Shown here: piece by piece, positions 47,069 to 55,947 of the stretch
Layout of the letters: the number at the start of each line of letters is the position of its first letter
Position numbering within the stretch: position 1 is the first letter of the stretch
Source of the DNA: Bacteroidota bacterium
Lineage (GTDB): Bacteria; Bacteroidota; Bacteroidia; Chitinophagales; BACL12
DNA length: 64,000 nt
Assembly (NCBI GenBank): GCA_016706255.1
Contig: JADJJZ010000003.1
Location: 1,405,748 to 1,469,747 of the forward strand
Reading direction: 5' to 3'
Program-made: the position numbers and the translations under genes
Notes under the pieces: generated by a model
Databases searched by the model: none
Seen by the model: only the letters and a program-made list of their open reading frames with translations
What the model was told of the DNA's origin: nothing

Positions 47069-47748
47069 TCTACAACAAATTGATAACCTTTACCTTTTAA
47101 TGTAATTATTTCCACGCCGTTTTGGTTGCCAAAATATTCGCGTAATTTGCGAATATAAACATCGAGGTTGCGGGAATGAAAAAATGAGTCGTCGCCCCAA
47201 ACCTCCAGTAGGAGCTGTTTTCGGTCGGTGATTTTATTCATGTTGCGTGCAAATACCTGTAATACTTCTGCTTCGCGGTTAGATAGTTTATACAGTGTTT
47301 CGCCATGCTGCAATTCATATTTATTGGCATGAAAAATAAATTTACCAATCGTTATGGTGTCGCCTAAATTTCCGGCAATTTTATTTAAATGTAATTGATT
47401 ATTAATGCGGACAATTAATTCCTCAATACTAAATGGTTTACGGATATAATCAGTGGCGCCGGAATTAAATCCTTGTAAAACATCCTGTGTTTGTGTTTTT
47501 GCAGTGAGAAAAATGATGGGTAATCGTGGATATTTTGTAGTAATTAATTTACCCAATTCAAAACCATCTACATTCGGCAACATGACATCTAAAACACAAA
47601 TATCCGGCGTAAATTTTGCAAAACTCTCCATCACTTTTGCGCCATCTTTTATTAATAAAACATCAAACCCTTTTTGTTCTAATGTATCACACACAATGGT
47701 GCCCAAATTAGGTTCATCTTCCACATATAATATTTTGGGTTTACTCAT
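47065..47748 (-). CDS. OmpR-family response regulator
   Basis: 227 residues. Receiver domain with the acidic pair E10/D11, phospho-acceptor D54 (CVLDVMLPNVDG), T (FLTAK) and K (YIRKPF), then the winged-helix Trans_reg_C domain (~130-225; YKLSNREAEVLQVFARN, SRNLDVYIRKLREYF, GKGYQF). Its start overlaps the stop of the sensor kinase gene by 4 bases. Similar in layout to the RprXY pair of Bacteroides. The phased TTAACC array in the divergent promoter is a natural candidate for its binding site. Confidence 0.95.
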   Translation of the reverse strand: MSKPKILYVEDEPNLGTIVCDTLEQKGFDVLLIKDGAKVMESFAKFTPDICVLDVMLPNVDGFELGKLITTKYPRLPIIFLTAKTQTQDVLQGFNSGATDYIRKPFSIEELIVRINNQLHLNKIAGNLGDTITIGKFIFHANKYELQHGETLYKLSNREAEVLQVFARNMNKITDRKQLLLEVWGDDSFFHSRNLDVYIRKLREYFGNQNGVEIITLKGKGYQFVVE

Positions 47749-49199
47749 GCTTTTGGAAATGTTAAGGTAAATGTACAGCCTTTATCCGGATTATTTTTCA
47801 CTGCAATAGTGCCACCCATTTGCTGCATTACTTCTGCGGCGTAGTATAATCCTAATCCGTAACCCTTTATATTATGTTTATTGCCGGATGGCACTCTGAA
47901 AAATTTCTCAAATATTTTATGTTTATAATCATCGGGAATTCCCGGGCCATTATCTGAAATTGTAATAAATACATATGTGCCATCAGCAAATATATTTACC
48001 TGTATTTCAGGAACAGCATCACTGTATTTTAAACTGTTTTCAATCAGATTAAAAACAACACCTTTAATATGTAATGTATCACCAATTATTGTTTCAGGAT
48101 GTTCAGGTGCAGTAAGTTTGATATGTCCGCCTTTTTGTATTGCCTGAATTTGCATGGCGGTAATTGCTTCCTCAACAATTGTTACCGGGTTTATTTCTTC
48201 CTGTGTAAATACCTGGCGACCATTATCCAATAAAATACTGTTCATGACCTTATTTACCAATAAATCCAGTCTGGAAACCTCCTGTGATGCCATGCCCAAA
48301 TAATTTGTCATTTTATCCTGTTGCGTTACAGGGTCCATTTGTTGTAAGGCTTCTATGGCAACCTTTACAGTGGCAACCGGTGTTTTTAATTCATGTGATA
48401 TGTTAGAAATTAAATCATCTTTTAATACAGCCAATCGCATTTGATTGCGGATATTGCGATAAGAAAAAATAAATGCAAATGTGATAACAGCAATTAATAT
48501 TAATCCGAATATGATTTCCGGAATTATCGATTTAAAAATAAACTGATTGTAATCCTTAATTTCAACGCCGTATGGTGTATCGAACATACGACTTTCATAA
48601 TAAAACATTGGTGGGGGAAATAGTTTTTCTGCTCTTCCACTTACCCAAACAGGTTTTACGGATATGTCTTCATCATTTAAATTTTGCGCAAAAAATGCCT
48701 GCAACATAGAAGTATCACCGGCCACCATAAACTCGCGCATTATGCCGTGGTCACCTGCTTTACCACTAAATTCGGTTATAAATAATTTTACACCTTCAAC
48801 CAATTGATTTACTGTGTCGTTTCGTATTTCAATTCTGAAATTATCAGCGTTGAGCGGTTCTGCCGGACCTTTAAATTCTACAATTTCAGCAACAGTATCC
48901 TGTATAGTGGAATTGGCAAAAATTTGAACAGTATCACCTAGGTGCGCACTATTTTGTATAGTGGTAGAACTTATTTTAAATTTTACACTATCGTTTAAAA
49001 TGGGATTAATTAAATTTTTTGCTAAAATAGAATCTGTAACCCGCGACCTTGCATCAATAAACTGTTCAAAAATATCTTTTTGCAAATCTTCTTTAGCAGC
49101 AGTAAATTCCGTTTGCAGCCATCTGCCAATAAATAACATCAGCAGTAGTCCACTCGCAGCCATTAATAAAACGATACCGGATAATTTGCTCCTCTTCAT
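47745..49199 (-). CDS. sensor histidine kinase (HisKA type)
   Basis: 484 residues: two transmembrane helices (~10-28 and ~225-245) flank a ~200-residue periplasmic sensor region; the H-box is NISHELKTPVATVKVAIEAL with the phospho-acceptor His near 273, then the N-box (NLIENSLKYSD) and G-boxes (ISDNGPGIPDDY, GYGLGLYYAAEVM). It lacks a HAMP domain. It is the first gene of the kinase-regulator operon and is transcribed divergently from the GLPGLI/TonB-receptor pair, which are therefore candidate targets. Confidence 0.95.
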   Translation of the reverse strand: MKRSKLSGIVLLMAASGLLLMLFIGRWLQTEFTAAKEDLQKDIFEQFIDARSRVTDSILAKNLINPILNDSVKFKISSTTIQNSAHLGDTVQIFANSTIQDTVAEIVEFKGPAEPLNADNFRIEIRNDTVNQLVEGVKLFITEFSGKAGDHGIMREFMVAGDTSMLQAFFAQNLNDEDISVKPVWVSGRAEKLFPPPMFYYESRMFDTPYGVEIKDYNQFIFKSIIPEIIFGLILIAVITFAFIFSYRNIRNQMRLAVLKDDLISNISHELKTPVATVKVAIEALQQMDPVTQQDKMTNYLGMASQEVSRLDLLVNKVMNSILLDNGRQVFTQEEINPVTIVEEAITAMQIQAIQKGGHIKLTAPEHPETIIGDTLHIKGVVFNLIENSLKYSDAVPEIQVNIFADGTYVFITISDNGPGIPDDYKHKIFEKFFRVPSGNKHNIKGYGLGLYYAAEVMQQMGGTIAVKNNPDKGCTFTLTFPKA

Positions 49200-49209
49200 A
49201 ATCAGAATA

Positions 49210-49217
49210 CAAAATTA
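49210..49217 (-). promoter_or_regulatory. -7 box of the kinase-regulator operon
   Basis: On the minus strand TAATTTTG matches TAnnTTTG, 10 bases before the kinase start. Confidence 0.5.
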
Positions 49218-49242
49218 TGATTAAAAATCAGTTAAAATTGCC

Positions 49243-49281
49243 GGTTAACCTTAATTAACCTAAATTAGCCTTAGGTTAACC
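49243..49281. promoter_or_regulatory. phased TTAACC operator array
   Basis: TTAACC occurs at 49245, 49255 and 49276, with TTAGCC at 49265, so units start 10, 10 and 11 bp apart, one helical turn each. The first and last are within GGTTAACC palindromes. The array ends 21 bp before the -7 box of the GLPGLI gene, where a -33 box would be expected but is absent, the arrangement of an activator site. Confidence 0.7.
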
Positions 49282-49302
49282 TACATGTATAACCCACAGA
49301 AT

Positions 49303-49310
49303 TACTTTTG
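49303..49310 (+). promoter_or_regulatory. -7 box of the GLPGLI-TonB receptor operon
   Basis: TACTTTTG matches TAnnTTTG, 16 bases before the start codon; the -33 position lacks TTTG and is next to the TTAACC array. Confidence 0.6.
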
Positions 49311-49326
49311 TATCAAATTCTACACA

Positions 49327-50070
49327 ATGAAGAAAATCTATTTATTCGGAATTATCTTATTTGTTACCGCAAGTTTGTTGGCACAGCAATCAGGCACCGT
49401 TCAGTATCAGGAAACGCGTAAACTGGCCATTCATTTTGATGGTGATATGCCGCCACCTCCGGGTTTGCCGACTGAACATACTATGAAAACCTTATTGTTT
49501 TTTACTGCTGAAAAATCCTTATATCAAAACGACACAGCGAACACCGATAATATGAATATCGACCGCGAATCGGAAGATGGGGGTCGTGTTTTTATTCAGA
49601 TGGCACCGCCTGATAATAAAGTGTATTGCGATTTAACCGATAAAAAAGTAATTCAACAACGCGATTTTTTGCAAAGGGTATTTTTAATTGAAACAGCACT
49701 TGCATCTGATGGCTGGAAACTTACCGGTAAACAAAAAATGATTTTGAATTACCCATGTTCAGAAGCTATAAAAGTGATTGATAGCACAAAAACTGTCACC
49801 GTTTGGTATACACCGGCTATACCGGTTTCTACCGGACCATTTAACTATGTCGGGTTACCTGGTTTGGTGCTAGAAGTAAATGTAAATAATGGCGAACAGG
49901 TAATTACAGCATTATCGGTAACAAAAACGGTTGATGAAAAAATGATTGTTAAACCCAAAGACGGAAAAAAAGTTACCGAAGAAGAATTTAATAAAATTGT
50001 TGAAGAAAAAATGAAAGAAATGGGTGGTGGTCCTGGTGGTGGGGTAATGATTAAAATTGAAAACGATTAA
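49327..50070 (+). CDS. GLPGLI family protein
   Basis: 247 residues from MKKIYLFGIILFVTASLLAQ (signal peptide; the ATG at 49327 is preferred to a longer in-frame start that precedes the -7 box). The family name motif is visible as YVGLPGLVLEV, preceded by VWYTPAIPVSTGPF. GLPGLI proteins are periplasmic or secreted, function unknown, and are typically found next to TonB-dependent receptor-like genes, as here (9-base gap). A Gly/Met-rich tail (MKEMGGGPGGGVM) could bind metal, a guess only. Confidence 0.95.
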   Translation: MKKIYLFGIILFVTASLLAQQSGTVQYQETRKLAIHFDGDMPPPPGLPTEHTMKTLLFFTAEKSLYQNDTANTDNMNIDRESEDGGRVFIQMAPPDNKVYCDLTDKKVIQQRDFLQRVFLIETALASDGWKLTGKQKMILNYPCSEAIKVIDSTKTVTVWYTPAIPVSTGPFNYVGLPGLVLEVNVNNGEQVITALSVTKTVDEKMIVKPKDGKKVTEEEFNKIVEEKMKEMGGGPGGGVMIKIEND

Positions 50071-50079
50071 TTCCCATTT

Positions 50080-52821
50080 ATGCAAAAATTAATTGTATCA
50101 CTGTTGTGTTGCTTGTTTTTTATTCAATTAAATGCACAGCAAAATTTGAAAGGTATTGTATTAAATGATGCAGGCACACCTGTTGAATTCGGTACCGTGG
50201 CATTATTAAAACCTGTAGATTCAACGCTGGCTTATTTTGGTATTACCAATAGCAGCGGCAGTTTTGAAATAAAAGGTGTGGCAGGAGGAAAATATGTGTT
50301 GCAGATTTCATTTATTGGTTATGAAACTTATGATACTGCGCTCGCTGTTCCTTATCCGAATAATGGTGACCTCGGTATTTATATTTTAAAAACGGCTACG
50401 GTTGGTTTAGATGCTGTAAATATTTCTGCTGAGCGTATTCCGTTACAAATTAAAGGTGATACGATAGAATATAATGCAGCTTCCTATAAAACACAGCCGG
50501 ATGCTTCAGCAGAAGACTTATTGAAAAAATTACCGGGCATTGATGTTGACCAATCGGGTAATATTCAGGCTCAGGGTGAAGATGTGCAGAAAGTTTTAGT
50601 GGATGGGAAGGAATTTTTCAGCAATGACCCAACCGTTGCAACAAAAAATTTACCTGCTGATGCTATTGAAAAAGTGCAGGTATATGATAAATCAAGTGAT
50701 GAATCGGAATTTACCGGAATTGAAGACGGACCACAAAGTAAAACAATAAACCTGATATTAAAAGAGGGTAAAAAAAGTATGTGGCTGGGTGATGTTAAAG
50801 CAGGTGCCGGAACGGAAAATAAATATCAGGCAAATGCAAAAGTGTATCGTTTTACGGCTGCTGACCAGATTGCATTTTTAGGGATGTTGAATAATATTAA
50901 TCAGTTCGGTTTTAGTTTTAGAGATTATATTGATTTTAGCGGAGGCATCAGCAGTATGATGCAGGGTGGGGGATTCAGAATTGAAACCAGTGATGATATT
51001 CCGGTAAACTTCGGACAATCAATTGACGGATTAATTACCAACGGAGCTGCCGGTGCAAATTATACGCATGAAAAAACACCGGGCAACCGCTTTAATATGA
51101 GTTACCTTGGTAATGGTTATGAGAAGTTTTTGGAAAATACAGTGCATACCGAAAATTATACACCCGATTTTAATTACGTAACCGATGAAAACGGTGAAAC
51201 GACAACAGAAAATTATTACCACCGATTAAATTTCAATTTTAAAAACAAACCTGATTCCATGCAAAGTATTTTTGGGACAGGCGGATTGTCATTGAATTAT
51301 GGCAAATCATCCGGTAATAGTTATACCAGCACTTATTTGTCGGATGTAATTAGTAATTCACTCAGCTCAATAACAAGCAGTAATAGTAATACCCTGAGCG
51401 GGACTGCGCAGGTAAGTTATATTCACAAATTCAGCGCTGATTGGAAATATGTAAAATTCAGCGCGAATACCACCATTTCTAAATCGTTAAATGAATCGGA
51501 ATGGGATAATATTACGCAATATTTTGATCCCGGATTTTTGATTATTGATAATGCATATCAAAATGAAACGAATAATGATTTGGGTTTGTCGTTTGATTTT
51601 ATTTCGTTGCGCAAAATAGGCAAATCGCTCTACCTAGAGCCTGCTTTAGGGGTGGGGATGTACAACGAATTGTTACAGCGCAGTCGCGGCAATTTATTGG
51701 AAGGTGGTTTACCTATCGATTCACTGAGTCCGGAATTTACCCGCAATAATTATTATATACAACCAAAATTATCACTAAAAAAGACCACCAAAAAAACACA
51801 GTTTAAATTTGGTTTAGGTGCTGAATATCTGCATCGTGAAAATCAGGTTTTTGATGCTGCTTATCCGCAATCGGAACATTATTATTTATTACCGGAGTTG
51901 TTTTATGAAGTGGAGATTAAAGCGGGGAGAAGGTTTGGAATCAATTATGCTGCTTCTGTAAATGCACCGACTGCATCGCAATTGTTGCCGGTATCTGATG
52001 ATATTAATCCATTATCGGTGTACACAGGTAATCCGTTGTTGGAACCGGAATATGTGCACAATTTATTTGCGCATTATATGTTATTTGATCAGTTTTCATT
52101 TACGAGTTTGTTTACACGTTTTGAGGTGACTTATATTCAGGATAAAATTAATTTCTCCAAAACAATTAATCCGGATTTAACTGAATCGTATACACTGGTA
52201 AACGTGGATAATGATGTTAGCTCATCAATTGGTGCCAATTTTAATACTACTATTCGTCCGCTTAAAATTAACGTTAACCTCGATTTATCTGAAGGGTATA
52301 ACCATGGAATCAATTATGTAAACGACAATGAAAATTTGATTAATGCGTTTACACATAAAGTAGGATTGAGTTTTGATAATCGGAAAAAGGATTATTTTGA
52401 TTTGACGATTGGAGGCTCAATTAAATATACACAAACAGATTATAGCATTGAAACCGGACAAAGTGGTAATTATATTACGAATGCCATTTATCTCGATTTG
52501 GATGTAACACCGGATAGTTTGTGGCATATTAAATTTAATGGAAAAATATCGGAATATACGGTGACCGGTTTTGATGAAAGCACAATCGTTCCTTTGTTGA
52601 GTGCAGAAATTTCAAGATATATCTTAAAATCAAACCGGGGAACTATCACACTTTCTGCTTATGATTTGTTGGATAAAAATAAAGGCATTACGCAATCAAG
52701 CGCCTATAATTACTTAATGCAACAGGAAACCAATAGTATTGGAAGATATTTTATGCTGAGTTTCAAATACCGAATTAATAAAGTTGAACAGAACGATTCG
52801 ATGCAGGTTGAAATTAATTAG
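50080..52821 (+). CDS. TonB-dependent receptor-like outer-membrane beta-barrel protein
   Basis: 913 residues with a signal peptide. N-terminal carboxypeptidase-regulatory-like domain (~20-105; LKGIVLNDAGTPVEFGTV, ISFIGYETYD), plug domain (~115-230; DLLKKLPGIDVDQSGNIQ, VLVDGKEFFSNDP, IEKVQVYDK), then a ~680-residue beta-barrel ending SFKYRINK. Members of this GLPGLI-linked group resemble TonB receptors, but the canonical TonB box is not seen. It probably imports or exports a small ligand, perhaps metal or peptide; unproven. Second gene of the operon and a probable target of the divergent two-component system. Confidence 0.92.
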   Translation: MQKLIVSLLCCLFFIQLNAQQNLKGIVLNDAGTPVEFGTVALLKPVDSTLAYFGITNSSGSFEIKGVAGGKYVLQISFIGYETYDTALAVPYPNNGDLGIYILKTATVGLDAVNISAERIPLQIKGDTIEYNAASYKTQPDASAEDLLKKLPGIDVDQSGNIQAQGEDVQKVLVDGKEFFSNDPTVATKNLPADAIEKVQVYDKSSDESEFTGIEDGPQSKTINLILKEGKKSMWLGDVKAGAGTENKYQANAKVYRFTAADQIAFLGMLNNINQFGFSFRDYIDFSGGISSMMQGGGFRIETSDDIPVNFGQSIDGLITNGAAGANYTHEKTPGNRFNMSYLGNGYEKFLENTVHTENYTPDFNYVTDENGETTTENYYHRLNFNFKNKPDSMQSIFGTGGLSLNYGKSSGNSYTSTYLSDVISNSLSSITSSNSNTLSGTAQVSYIHKFSADWKYVKFSANTTISKSLNESEWDNITQYFDPGFLIIDNAYQNETNNDLGLSFDFISLRKIGKSLYLEPALGVGMYNELLQRSRGNLLEGGLPIDSLSPEFTRNNYYIQPKLSLKKTTKKTQFKFGLGAEYLHRENQVFDAAYPQSEHYYLLPELFYEVEIKAGRRFGINYAASVNAPTASQLLPVSDDINPLSVYTGNPLLEPEYVHNLFAHYMLFDQFSFTSLFTRFEVTYIQDKINFSKTINPDLTESYTLVNVDNDVSSSIGANFNTTIRPLKINVNLDLSEGYNHGINYVNDNENLINAFTHKVGLSFDNRKKDYFDLTIGGSIKYTQTDYSIETGQSGNYITNAIYLDLDVTPDSLWHIKFNGKISEYTVTGFDESTIVPLLSAEISRYILKSNRGTITLSAYDLLDKNKGITQSSAYNYLMQQETNSIGRYFMLSFKYRINKVEQNDSMQVEIN

Positions 52822-52825
52822 GCAT

Positions 52826-52874
52826 GAGCTAATGTGTGAATGTACCTATGTACCAATGTACCAATGGAACAGCC
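52826..52874 (+). repeat. interspersed GTACC/TTAGC repeat, copy B
   Basis: Contains GAGCTAATGTG, three TGTACC steps about 8 bases apart and ends AATGGAACAGCC, matching the minus strand of 11467-11510. Confidence 0.75.
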
Positions 52875-52895
52875 GGTTTTGTGCATGCTGTTCAT

Positions 52896-53037
52896 TTTGA
52901 GTTTTGATTCAACTTTTTTTAACAGCCGAAACCGATGAGGGCTCGGAGAAACAGCCGATTTTGAGTTTGTTTTTCAATTTGAGTTTTGATTCAACTTTTT
53001 TTAACAGCCGAAACCACGGAGGGCTCGGAGAAACAGC
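52896..53037. repeat. direct repeat pair, 82-bp period
   Basis: Two ~60-bp copies (52896-52955 and 52978-53037) begin TTTGAGTTTTGATTCAAC and contain AACAGCCGAAACC and GAGGGCTCGGAGAAACAGC with only a few differences, separated by 22 bases. Confidence 0.88.
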
Positions 53038-53226
53038 ACGCGGAGGACACGGAGGGTTTTGAGTGGATTGACATTTATACTTTTTATTTAATAATGAGTT
53101 AGAAAAGTTGAGTTTGGAATGAATCAACTTTTTGTATTTTTTGCGTGTATTTCCTTTGTGAATTTTGCGTTAAAAAATATTTTGTGATTGCGAAGCCGCA
53201 CCAGATGCAACGGAGCTAAAAGATTA

Positions 53227-53260
53227 AAGCGACTGCCGAATCCTGCAGTCGCTTTTTTAT
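53227..53260. terminator. terminator, mainly for the sigma-factor operon
   Basis: A perfect 10-bp stem AAGCGACTGC/GCAGTCGCTT with an 8-nt loop and T tract on the plus side; on the minus strand it lies directly past the stop at 53278 and is followed by TTTAATC. Confidence 0.85.
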
Positions 53261-53277
53261 TGTGTCAGAAAAAGTAG

Positions 53278-55395
53278 TTAAAACAAACGGATACCAAAAA
53301 CATAACCCATTGATAAACCGGTGGTGACATTTACACCTTCGTAGGAAGCAAATGTGTTATTTCTGATTGGGTCGATATCATTATCGTAAACTTCCACATT
53401 TATTACCGGACCGCCATAAACGGAAAGGTAATTAGTGATAGCATAACTTGGCATAATGCGGAACTGATTCATTAATTGAAAATAATCATAATTAAAATCA
53501 AAATTATCCTCAAAGGTTGTCCAGGTCATTCCATCGATATCAACGGATAATTTTGGGAATACCGGAATATGTCCGCCGATACCAAAACCGTAACCGTATT
53601 GCATGGTATCTTTTGCGGGATTAATACCAATTGCAAATGTGTTATATACATAAGGACTTCCAAAACGTAACGCAACATTTGCACGGAATAAATCGCTGGT
53701 AAATACATCCACATCAAAAATTCCATTGCGGCTGAAGCTGAGTAAACCAATTGCAACACCATCAATGGTATCAGCAATATTGATTAAACCGATTTGTGTT
53801 CCTTTTACATTTTTTGCGATGTTCACCAATCCGATTTGTGCGCCGGTAATATTATTGGCTGCATTTAATACACCTGAAACCTGCATACCAATTAAATTGT
53901 GCGACAATGAAATATTGGCAACTCCGGATGCCTGAAATAATTTAGAATTATATTTTATTCCCGAAGCAATATTAATTACACCTGCTGCCTGCATACCATC
54001 AATTTGACCTGCAGAATAATTAATTACACCAGCACCCTGCATGCCCTGCATACCGGAAATACTATAATTGGCCACACCTGCATATTGGGCACCAAGCACA
54101 GATTTTGCAAAATTAAATACACCTGCTCCTTGTATACCTTTTAAATCGCCGCCAATAATATTTCCAACACCACCAAACTGTCCGCCAATTACATAACCTT
54201 TATCGGCATTAATTACACCACCAACTTCAAGTCCTTGCACGGCTCCGTTGTAACCTTGTATGGCATTAATGGAGAAATGATGATAATATTTATAACCCTC
54301 CATACCATTTGTGCTCAACGGTGTAAAAAACGACAACTGCGCATAACGGTCGATAAATTGTAATGGTGCATCCGGTACAGATTTTTCTGCGGAAATTGTA
54401 TCCGGTAAACCATTGGTTTTATTGTTTGCAGTTTCATCTTGTTTTGGCGATTTAGCTGCCATTTTTTCAATTACCTGATTGGCTTTTTTACCAATGTTGA
54501 CAGCAAAATCGGAGATGTCGTTTAATGCTGCGTTTAAGTTGCCGGTTGTATCTGCTGTTGGTGTGCTACTTGTACCTTGTTTAACAACAGGATTTTCCGG
54601 TGTTGTGGTGGTTGGATGTTCACTTATAGTATTATTTACAATAAGTGTTTCATCGGTACTATTTTCGATGGGTGTTACTTTGTTTTCAGTCTGCGCAAGT
54701 TGTGGATCAATAACTTCCGGTTTTGTTTGTTCGTTTGCCGGTGACAAAATTGCAGCACTGGTTTTTTCTGTAGTAGTGCTTGTATTTGTTGTGTTATTTT
54801 CGGCTACGTTTACATTTGATTCGGGTTGTGTGATGTTGGCTGGTGTGTTGTTTGTGTTTGCCGTTGTTATTGTTTCATTGGGTGTGCTATTCTCTGCTTT
54901 GGTAAGAGTTGCATCAACAACCGGAGTGTTGGATTTTAAGTTGGTGTTTATATTACCGTTAAATTGTTTATTGGAATTGTTTGATGTTGTAACTGTTGCA
55001 TTTACAGATTCATTTGTTTGAATGTTTTCAAGTAATGCTGCTGTTTCAACTTCGTTATTAGTTGTGTTGTTTTCGGTGGAAGTATTATTTAATGTTGTTG
55101 AATTTATTGTTGTATTTGAATTGGTATCTGCAATTTGGTTAGTGATAATTTGTTGGTCGAGTTGTGCGATTGGGGTATTATGCTGACCGGAATTAAGAGC
55201 AACGATGGTTGCAATTATGGAACCGGTAATTAGTCCTGAAGAAAACATGGTCCATTTATTTTTAAAAAGTTTTTGGAAAAAGTTGAGTTTTGGCGCAGCA
55301 GCATACATACCCATTAAAGCATCAAAATTTTTGTGCTTATTCACCTCGTTGTCGGTGAGCGGTTTGTATGCTATTTTAAATTTAATTTTTTGCAT
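53278..55395 (-). CDS. sigma-linked membrane protein with LA_2272-type surface repeats
   Basis: 705 residues. A basic cytoplasmic N-terminus (~1-47), a transmembrane helix (48-68: WTMFSSGLITGSIIATIVAL), a long Thr/Asn/Ser-rich low-complexity stretch (~75-330), and a C-terminal region (~360-705) with repeats like GMQGAGVINYSAGQ, GMQAAGVINIASGI, GAQIGLVNIAKNV and GTQIGLINIADTI, the LA_2272 surface-repeat pattern, ending in a beta-rich barrel-like segment. It lies 6 bases after the ECF sigma gene, the position of an anti-sigma factor, and the N-terminal half could act as one. A membrane-tethered protein linking the sigma factor to the envelope is inference. Confidence 0.8.
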   Translation of the reverse strand: MQKIKFKIAYKPLTDNEVNKHKNFDALMGMYAAAPKLNFFQKLFKNKWTMFSSGLITGSIIATIVALNSGQHNTPIAQLDQQIITNQIADTNSNTTINSTTLNNTSTENNTTNNEVETAALLENIQTNESVNATVTTSNNSNKQFNGNINTNLKSNTPVVDATLTKAENSTPNETITTANTNNTPANITQPESNVNVAENNTTNTSTTTEKTSAAILSPANEQTKPEVIDPQLAQTENKVTPIENSTDETLIVNNTISEHPTTTTPENPVVKQGTSSTPTADTTGNLNAALNDISDFAVNIGKKANQVIEKMAAKSPKQDETANNKTNGLPDTISAEKSVPDAPLQFIDRYAQLSFFTPLSTNGMEGYKYYHHFSINAIQGYNGAVQGLEVGGVINADKGYVIGGQFGGVGNIIGGDLKGIQGAGVFNFAKSVLGAQYAGVANYSISGMQGMQGAGVINYSAGQIDGMQAAGVINIASGIKYNSKLFQASGVANISLSHNLIGMQVSGVLNAANNITGAQIGLVNIAKNVKGTQIGLINIADTIDGVAIGLLSFSRNGIFDVDVFTSDLFRANVALRFGSPYVYNTFAIGINPAKDTMQYGYGFGIGGHIPVFPKLSVDIDGMTWTTFEDNFDFNYDYFQLMNQFRIMPSYAITNYLSVYGGPVINVEVYDNDIDPIRNNTFASYEGVNVTTGLSMGYVFGIRLF

Positions 55396-55401
55396 GTGCT
55401 G

Positions 55402-55938
55402 TTATTGAGCTACGGGTAAAAATTTTCTTATTTTTTCAAGAATGCGGTGGACTTTTATTTTCGCGTTATTTTCAGTTATATTTTTGATATCACTAATTTC
55501 TTTGAACGAACGTTTTTCGAAATAGCGCATTTCAATAAGTTCCAGTGCATCGGCATCGAGTTGTTTTAATGCATTAAAAACATGTTCTCGTTGTTCGAGT
55601 GCTGTGGAGCTGTCTTCATCACATATTTCTTCAATTCCACTTTGTTCGACATTTACCACGCGCATTTTTTTTGCATCTCTGAAATATTGTGCTGTTTCGT
55701 TTGCTGCGATGCGCAACAGCCATGCAATAAATGAGATGCCCCGGTATTGATATTTATTCAGATTTTGTAATGCTTTAAGAAATACCTGTTGTGCGATATC
55801 TGCAGATATAGCTTCGTCATCAGTTCGCCGATAAACGAACAGGAAAACATCTTTGTAGTGCGCATCATAGAAGTAGCGGAAGGATTTTGGGTCCTTGCGC
55901 GCTGCCTCTAATAATGCTTCTTCATTTACAGAATCCAA
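55402..55938 (-). CDS. ECF-type RNA polymerase sigma factor
   Basis: 178 residues. Region 2 (~20-90) with FLFVYRRTDDEAISADIAQQVFLKAL, region 4 (~115-170) with LKQLDADALELIEMRYFEKRSFKEISDI and helix-turn-helix NITENNAKIKVHRILEKI. It binds RNA polymerase core and directs it to a specialised promoter set. The 9-base gap upstream and 6-base gap downstream place it in the middle of a three-gene operon, with the surface-repeat protein as likely regulator. Confidence 0.95.
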   Translation of the reverse strand: MDSVNEEALLEAARKDPKSFRYFYDAHYKDVFLFVYRRTDDEAISADIAQQVFLKALQNLNKYQYRGISFIAWLLRIAANETAQYFRDAKKMRVVNVEQSGIEEICDEDSSTALEQREHVFNALKQLDADALELIEMRYFEKRSFKEISDIKNITENNAKIKVHRILEKIRKFLPVAQ

Positions 55939-55947
55939 ACCTAAAAT

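Larger units (their letters stand above)
52822..53277. other. 456-bp intergenic region with repeats
   Basis: No gene. It holds the second copy of the GTACC repeat (52826-52874), a pair of ~60-bp direct repeats (52896-52955 and 52978-53037), short CACGGAGG-type runs (about 53030-53058), and the terminator at 53227-53260. Confidence 0.75.

Noticed and set aside
54479..55021. 180-residue hydrophobic frame opposite the Thr/Asn-rich linker
   Set aside because: It is the antisense shadow of low-complexity Thr/Asn/Ser codons, which read as Val/Leu/Phe on the other strand; no promoter or start context.
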